A DNA stretch of 64,000 nucleotides from Bradyrhizobium sp. CCBAU 53351 (lineage in GTDB: Bacteria; Pseudomonadota; Alphaproteobacteria; Rhizobiales; Xanthobacteraceae). The notes beneath the pieces were generated by a model. It did no database searches and was not told the DNA's origin. It was given only the letters and a program-made list of their open reading frames with translations. The stretch covers positions 6,785,501-6,849,500 of the forward strand of contig NZ_CP030059.1 of the NCBI RefSeq assembly GCF_015291745.1, read 5' to 3'. This document shows positions 60,784 to 64,000 of this stretch, piece by piece. The position numbers and the translations under genes were made by a program. Numbering within the stretch: position 1 is the first letter of the stretch; each line of letters opens with the position of its first letter.

Positions 60784-61455
60784 TCACACCGCCGCATCGC
60801 TCTTCTCATCGCCTCTCGCGCGATCCCTGGCAATCGCCGCGAGCGGATTGAGCTTTGGCGGCGCGACCAGCTGCAGCGTGTTGGTGTCGTGATGATTGAA
60901 CGGCGCGCCGCGCACGAACAACTCGGTCTGGATCAGATAGGTCCAACTGCCGTCGTCGTTGAAAGTGATGTCGCAGCGGTAGGAATCGGTGCGAAATGCC
61001 TGCTCCACGAAATCGGTCGAGCAGATCCCGTAGGCGGTGTCGCCGCGCTTGGCAGTGACCGAGATCGTCTTGTCGCCGGGGCCGGCCTTGCCTGAGGCCA
61101 GCAGCACCTGCCCGCGCGGAATCGCCAGCGTCTGCATGATGAGCCCGGTCGCGGGCTCCCAGAGCCAGTAGCCGACCTGATCGTGGAAGGTGATGTCTTC
61201 CTCGGGCGTGTTGATGTGGATGTGGTAGCGCAGCCCGTAGAGAAGCTGCGGGCCGTTGGCCTGCGGATCGATCGGATCCATGCGAATGCGCTCGATGAAG
61301 GTCCGCCGCTCGGGTCCCTCCGCCTTCGGATTGACGTCGATGCCCTTGTCCGCCTGCCAACGGCCAGCGAGGCGGCGCAGCGGGCCGAGATTGGCAAGGC
61401 CGTCGGGCGAGACGTCCTCGGGCTCGGTGAAGATGTCGGCGGGAACGGGGAGCAT
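60784..61455 (-). CDS. Heme-binding beta-barrel-like (FABP/nitrobindin-type) protein
   Basis: The 223-residue protein resembles the FABP/nitrobindin-like family: LGPLRRLAGRWQADKGIDVNPKAEGPERRTFIERI, then alternating strands such as YGLRYHIHINTPEEDITFHDQVGYWLWEPATGLIMQTLAIPRGQVLLA. The usual GxWxGxG motif is replaced by GRWQADKG. GAGG before ATG 61455 supports that start over 61488. The heme or lipid ligand is not proven. It lies 21 bp upstream of the RibD-C gene and could be transcribed with it. Confidence 0.75.
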   Translation of the reverse strand: MLPVPADIFTEPEDVSPDGLANLGPLRRLAGRWQADKGIDVNPKAEGPERRTFIERIRMDPIDPQANGPQLLYGLRYHIHINTPEEDITFHDQVGYWLWEPATGLIMQTLAIPRGQVLLASGKAGPGDKTISVTAKRGDTAYGICSTDFVEQAFRTDSYRCDITFNDDGSWTYLIQTELFVRGAPFNHHDTNTLQLVAPPKLNPLAAIARDRARGDEKSDAAV

Positions 61456-61646
61456 GGCGGCCTCGCGGGAAATTGCAGAGGCAGCCATAGCACGGCGGCG
61501 CGAACCTGGCGCGTGCTCAGGCCTCACAATCGCGAATGGACACCGGCGTTGCGCGCGGAGCGATTGTCGGGCTTTCTGGAAAGATCGTGCATTGCTGGTC
61601 GCGGTAACGTCTTCGGGGAAGAGGCGTGTCGGCCACGCCGGCCGAC

Positions 61647-61677
61647 GCGGAGTCGAACCTGTTCGATTCGACTCCGC
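61647..61677 (-). terminator. Hairpin after the VRDHR-repeat gene
   Basis: GCGGAGTCGAA and TTCGACTCCGC are perfect 11-base inverted repeats with a 9-base loop. The hairpin lies just after the extended end of the small repeat-peptide gene. It has no T-run on the reverse strand, so it may be a terminator or an RNA stability element. Confidence 0.45.
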
Positions 61678-61715
61678 CGCCAGAACGCTTAGTGGCGATG
61701 GTCGCGCACCTCGGG

Positions 61716-61868
61716 CTAATTGCGGTGATCGCGGACGATGGTCTGATTGCGATGGTCGCGCACGACGGGCGGATCGCGATGATCGCGCACGATGGTGAGC
61801 GCGCTGGCGGGGGTCACCGCGCCCGCCAGGGTGATCGCTGCGAAAGCCACGAGGATGAAATTGCGCAT
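61716..61868 (-). CDS. 50-residue exported peptide with VRDHR repeats
   Basis: A short reverse-strand frame of 50 codons begins MRNFILVAFAAITLAGAVTPASA, a textbook signal peptide with an AxA site at about residue 23. The mature part is made of nine-residue repeats: TIVRDHRDP, PVVRDHRNQ and TIVRDHRN, then a TAG stop. A fourth repeat, PEVRDHRH, continues in the same frame after the TAG and ends at TAA (61689). The ATG at 61868 follows AAGGAAA by 8 bp. No annotated family is recognised. Confidence 0.7.
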   Translation of the reverse strand: MRNFILVAFAAITLAGAVTPASALTIVRDHRDPPVVRDHRNQTIVRDHRN

Positions 61869-62047
61869 GAGTCTTTTCCTTTGCCTGGTGGATCACTGCG
61901 AACCACCTGACGCAAAGCTAGATCGACCCGCGAGGAAGTTATGTGTCACGCCTCACGCGCGGACGATCGATGCACTGGCGGCGGCGTCATCCGATCGGAT
62001 GAGCGCAGCCCCTTGAATCACCGACCTGCCGCGTCAGCGACGAGCAG

Positions 62048-62296
62048 TCAAGCCGCCTCGGACACCGACTTCGCGCGCTGCTCGAGCACACCGATCGTGG
62101 AGACGAGATTGTCGCGCCGCGCGCGGAGGTTGGCGGCCAGCAGCGGATAGGTCGGCTGCTGCACGTCGAACACCCCGGCTCTGGCTTCTTCCTCGAGAAT
62201 GTCGGTGTTCAACAGCCGAACGCGCCACCACAGATCGGCGATCAACGCATCGAGCCGGAGCTCGCCGGCAGTACCAGAACGGGACATGTCTTGCAT
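62048..62296 (-). CDS. Small conserved hypothetical protein
   Basis: The 82-residue soluble protein is helical: LRLDALIADLWWRVRLLNTDILEEEARAG and YPLLAANLRARRDNLVSTIGVLEQRAK suggest a two- or three-helix bundle. GAGG 7 bp before ATG 62296 supports that start; TTG at 62308 and ATG at 62287 are also in frame. The family is not recognised. It lies close to, and divergent from, the RpoE gene. Confidence 0.65.
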   Translation of the reverse strand: MQDMSRSGTAGELRLDALIADLWWRVRLLNTDILEEEARAGVFDVQQPTYPLLAANLRARRDNLVSTIGVLEQRAKSVSEAA

Positions 62297-62427
62297 CGCT
62301 TGCCTCAACCTGAAACGGGCCTCGCCGCCGAGGCCTGACTTTGGTCATGACTGAGCAAGCGGGGTGCCAAGGCCGGATCGCCACGCCCGGCAGGCGTGGG
62401 GAACTCGCAACAATGCGCCTCCCGGGG

Positions 62428-62453
62428 TGATCCAGCGGCTGGCGGCGGTCGTT
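62428..62453 (+). promoter_or_regulatory. Candidate RpoE (ECF11)-type promoter, site 1
   Basis: TGATCC is separated by exactly 16 bases from CGTT. RpoE of Rhodobacter recognises a TGATCC-type -35 with a -10 around CGTAAGA at the same spacing. The predicted start site is near 62462, giving a 25-base leader before the sigma gene ATG at 62485. The same arrangement recurs at 63804. Confidence 0.5.
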
Positions 62454-62484
62454 GTTTGTCCGAGAGGTCGCTTGTCGAGGTGTT

Positions 62485-63141
62485 ATGATCGCTGCTATCC
62501 CGGCTTTGAAGGTGCCGATCCGGGCTGAAGCCGGTTTACCCCGGAGGGTGCCGGCGCGGCTGTCGATTGGTGCGAGCAAAGGGCCAAAGGCAAAGGTGGA
62601 TTGGGCTGATTTGATCGGACGGGTCGCCGCTGATGGCGACCGGGAGGCTTTCAAGCGGCTGTTCGAGCATTTCGCGCCCCGCATCAAGGGGCTGATGCTG
62701 AAAGCCGGTTGCAGCTCCGACGAGGCAGAAGAGATCGCTCAAAGCACCCTGATCGCCGTGTGGCGGAAGGCGCACCAGTTCGATCCTGCGACCGCGGGAG
62801 CGCCGGCCTGGATCTTCACGATCGCGCGCAATCTACGGATCGATTTGTTCCGCCGCAGGGCGCGGATAGACCGTTTGCAAGCCGGTTCCGAGCTGCCGGA
62901 CGAGCCGGATCAAGCCGAGCCGGCCGATATCCTGATTTCGCGCGGGCAGGATGCGGCGCGGATCGCGTCGGCCATCCGGCAGCTCTCGGCGGAGCAATCC
63001 ATGGTGGTGAGGCTGTCCTTCATCGAGGAGAGGCCGCATCCCGAAATCGCGAGCGCGCTCGGGATTCCGCTTGGGACGGTCAAATCCCGGATCAGGCTGG
63101 CGATGAACCGGTTGCGAGACATTTTGGACGAAGAAGCATGA
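62485..63141 (+). CDS. rpoE: ECF RNA polymerase sigma factor (ECF11, RpoE-like)
   Basis: The protein has about 218 residues from the ATG at 62485, with sigma region 2 (DREAFKRLFEHFAPRIKGLMLKAGCSSDEAEEIAQSTLIAVWRKAHQF) and region 4 (QLSAEQSMVVRLSFIEERPHPEIASALGIPLGTVKSRIRLAMNRLRDIL). A TTG start 33 bp upstream is excluded because it would precede the predicted transcription start. It overlaps the chrR start by 4 bp. ChrR partners define it as the singlet-oxygen-type RpoE. A matching promoter precedes it, implying autoregulation. Confidence 0.9.
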   Translation: MIAAIPALKVPIRAEAGLPRRVPARLSIGASKGPKAKVDWADLIGRVAADGDREAFKRLFEHFAPRIKGLMLKAGCSSDEAEEIAQSTLIAVWRKAHQFDPATAGAPAWIFTIARNLRIDLFRRRARIDRLQAGSELPDEPDQAEPADILISRGQDAARIASAIRQLSAEQSMVVRLSFIEERPHPEIASALGIPLGTVKSRIRLAMNRLRDILDEEA

Positions 63142-63779
63142 CGATCAGCCATCATCCGCCGGAAGATCTTCTGGCCGATTTCGCGGCCGGCAAGCTCGAA
63201 GAAGCCCATCAGTTGGTCGTCGGTGTGCATGTGGCCGGCTGCGCGCGGTGCGCCCGGTTCGTGCAGGCCATCGAGCAGCTCGCGGGGGCGGCGCTCGAGG
63301 AGGTCGAGCCAGCACCGATCGCACCGGATGCGTTCGATCGCGTGATGTCACGAATTCACGAGGCTCCGAAGGAGATAGCCGCGCCTCCGCCGGCGTCGGC
63401 CACCGATGACGATGTTCCACCGGCCTTGCGCAAATATCGCATCGGCAAGCGCCGGCGGGTCGCGCCCGGTCTCAGCCTGCGGCCAATCGAGCTCTCCGGT
63501 TCGGGCACGGCGCGCGCCTTCCTGCTTCGGTCAGCGCCGGGCTCGCGGATGCTCGAGCATACCCACACCGGCACCGAGCTGACGCTCGTGCTCGAGGGCA
63601 GCTTCAGCCATGAGGGCGGACGCTTCGGTCCTGGTGATTTCGACTATGGCGACGACGAGGTCGATCACCGTCCCATCGTCGGTGACGAAGGTCCTTGCCT
63701 CTGCCTGGTTGCGATGACCGGCGACTTGCGCATGAACGGTTTCCTCGGCCGGTTGATCGGGCCCTTCGTGCGGCTCTGA
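63138..63779 (+). CDS. chrR: Zinc anti-sigma factor, ChrR family
   Basis: The 213-residue protein is a ChrR homologue with both domains. The N-terminal zinc anti-sigma domain has His6, His31, Cys35 and Cys38 (VHVAGCARCARF). The C-terminal cupin has His141, His143, Glu147 (EHTHTGTE) and His177. These positions equal the known zinc and cupin ligands of Rhodobacter ChrR. It should bind and inhibit RpoE until singlet oxygen or a related signal releases it. Its ATG overlaps the rpoE stop (ATGA). Confidence 0.93.
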   Translation: MTISHHPPEDLLADFAAGKLEEAHQLVVGVHVAGCARCARFVQAIEQLAGAALEEVEPAPIAPDAFDRVMSRIHEAPKEIAAPPPASATDDDVPPALRKYRIGKRRRVAPGLSLRPIELSGSGTARAFLLRSAPGSRMLEHTHTGTELTLVLEGSFSHEGGRFGPGDFDYGDDEVDHRPIVGDEGPCLCLVAMTGDLRMNGFLGRLIGPFVRL

Positions 63780-63803
63780 ACTGCTGCTCCCTTTCCCGTC
63801 AGG

Positions 63804-63829
63804 TGATCCGGGCCCGCGCACGGAGCGTT
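63804..63829 (+). promoter_or_regulatory. Candidate RpoE (ECF11)-type promoter, site 2
   Basis: TGATCC is followed after exactly 16 bases by CGTT, the same as upstream of rpoE. It lies between chrR and the next sigma factor gene, with a ribosome site AAGGGAGAG at about 63844 and an ATG at 63860 in the expected place. Confidence 0.5.
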
Positions 63830-63859
63830 TCGTAAGGAAACGCAAGGGAGAGACAGGAC

Positions 63860-64000
63860 ATGACCTGTTCGAGCCTGGCCAATCGGGCGCAAAGCGAGAT
63901 GTTGCCCGGACTGCTGGTACGCGTCTCAGCAGGCGAGACACGCGCCTTCGCAGAGCTTCATACGATGACCCGCGGCAGGCTGCGCAGGATTGCGCTGGCC
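63860..64000 (+). CDS. Sigma-70 family (ECF) sigma factor, N-terminal fragment
   Basis: The window ends 47 codons into this gene. The visible part, with LLVRVSAGETRAFAELHTMTRGRLRRIALA, matches the start of sigma region 2 of SigK/RpoE-type factors. A ribosome site AGGGAGAG precedes the ATG. It lies 80 bp after chrR with its own RpoE-type promoter, suggesting a sigma cascade. The rest lies outside the window. Confidence 0.75.
   Translation, partial: MTCSSLANRAQSEMLPGLLVRVSAGETRAFAELHTMTRGRLRRIALA

Noticed and set aside
61885..61900. TGATCC on the reverse strand before the VRDHR peptide
   Set aside because: It lies too close to the start codon and lacks CGTT at the right spacing.
61626..61910. 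94-codon forward frame with repeated AMVAHDG units
   Set aside because: The repeats are the antisense image of the VRDHR repeats; the reverse frame has a signal peptide and ribosome site, the forward one has neither.

Overview
The window is about 65% GC, densely coded and rich in short dispersed palindromes. It looks like chromosome from an alphaproteobacterium of the Hyphomicrobiales, most likely Bradyrhizobium. Supporting genes are a cyclic beta-1,2-glucan exporter (ndvA), a second HisE-type protein away from any his operon, a TrcR/DUF1013 regulator, a TAXI-type TRAP transporter with DUF1850, and an RpoE-ChrR pair. No tRNA, rRNA, prophage, insertion sequence or CRISPR array was seen. Most genes are housekeeping or metabolic; the accessory signal lies in small secreted proteins, repeats and regulatory sites.

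Layout. 1-7 kb: a secreted metallo-beta-lactamase-fold protein, an amidohydrolase, a cupin, an M29 aminopeptidase and a fumarase-superfamily lyase. 7.5-11 kb: a winged-helix/TPR regulator and three hypothetical proteins, two of them membrane-anchored. 11-18 kb: two nitronate monooxygenases, an acyl-CoA ligase, a TesB-like thioesterase, a 32-residue membrane protein and aspartate ammonia-lyase. 18-25 kb: a DedA/YqaA protein, HisE2, a Gly/Tyr-rich exported protein, a substrate-binding protein, NdvA and a D,D-carboxypeptidase. 25-31 kb: FadD, DUF924, a peroxiredoxin, then rnhA-thrB-ispH and divergent trcR. 31-40 kb: OmpW with a FixK/FNR-like box, PrpE, two tandem TPR-LprI paralogues, a Na+/H+ antiporter and a seven-helix membrane protein. 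40-45 kb: SDR, DUF1850, fused TRAP permease and TAXI binding protein. 45-58 kb: small secreted proteins, Nudix, hotdog thioesterase, aldo/keto reductase, a TPR protein, a histidine kinase with a periplasmic ABC-type binding domain, oleate hydratase with an acyl-CoA ligase, DUF3088 and an isochorismatase-like hydrolase. 58-64 kb: a His-rich secreted protein, an amine-oxidase/RibD-C pair, a beta-barrel protein, a tiny VRDHR-repeat peptide, RpoE-ChrR and the start of another sigma factor.

The genes suggest three themes. Fatty and organic acid activation is served by four ANL-superfamily ligases, oleate hydratase and two thioesterases. Envelope biology is represented by NdvA, PBP, OmpW and many small exported proteins. 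Stress sensing is represented by RpoE-ChrR with all known ChrR zinc and cupin ligands, candidate EcfG-type promoters and a FixK-like box. The observations most worth checking are the VRDHR-repeat peptide that ends at a stop codon inside its own repeat array, and the matched TGATCC-N16-CGTT promoters before both rpoE and the next sigma gene. The OmpW FixK-type box and the GGAAC-N16-TGTT promoters before two unrelated exported proteins also deserve a check.
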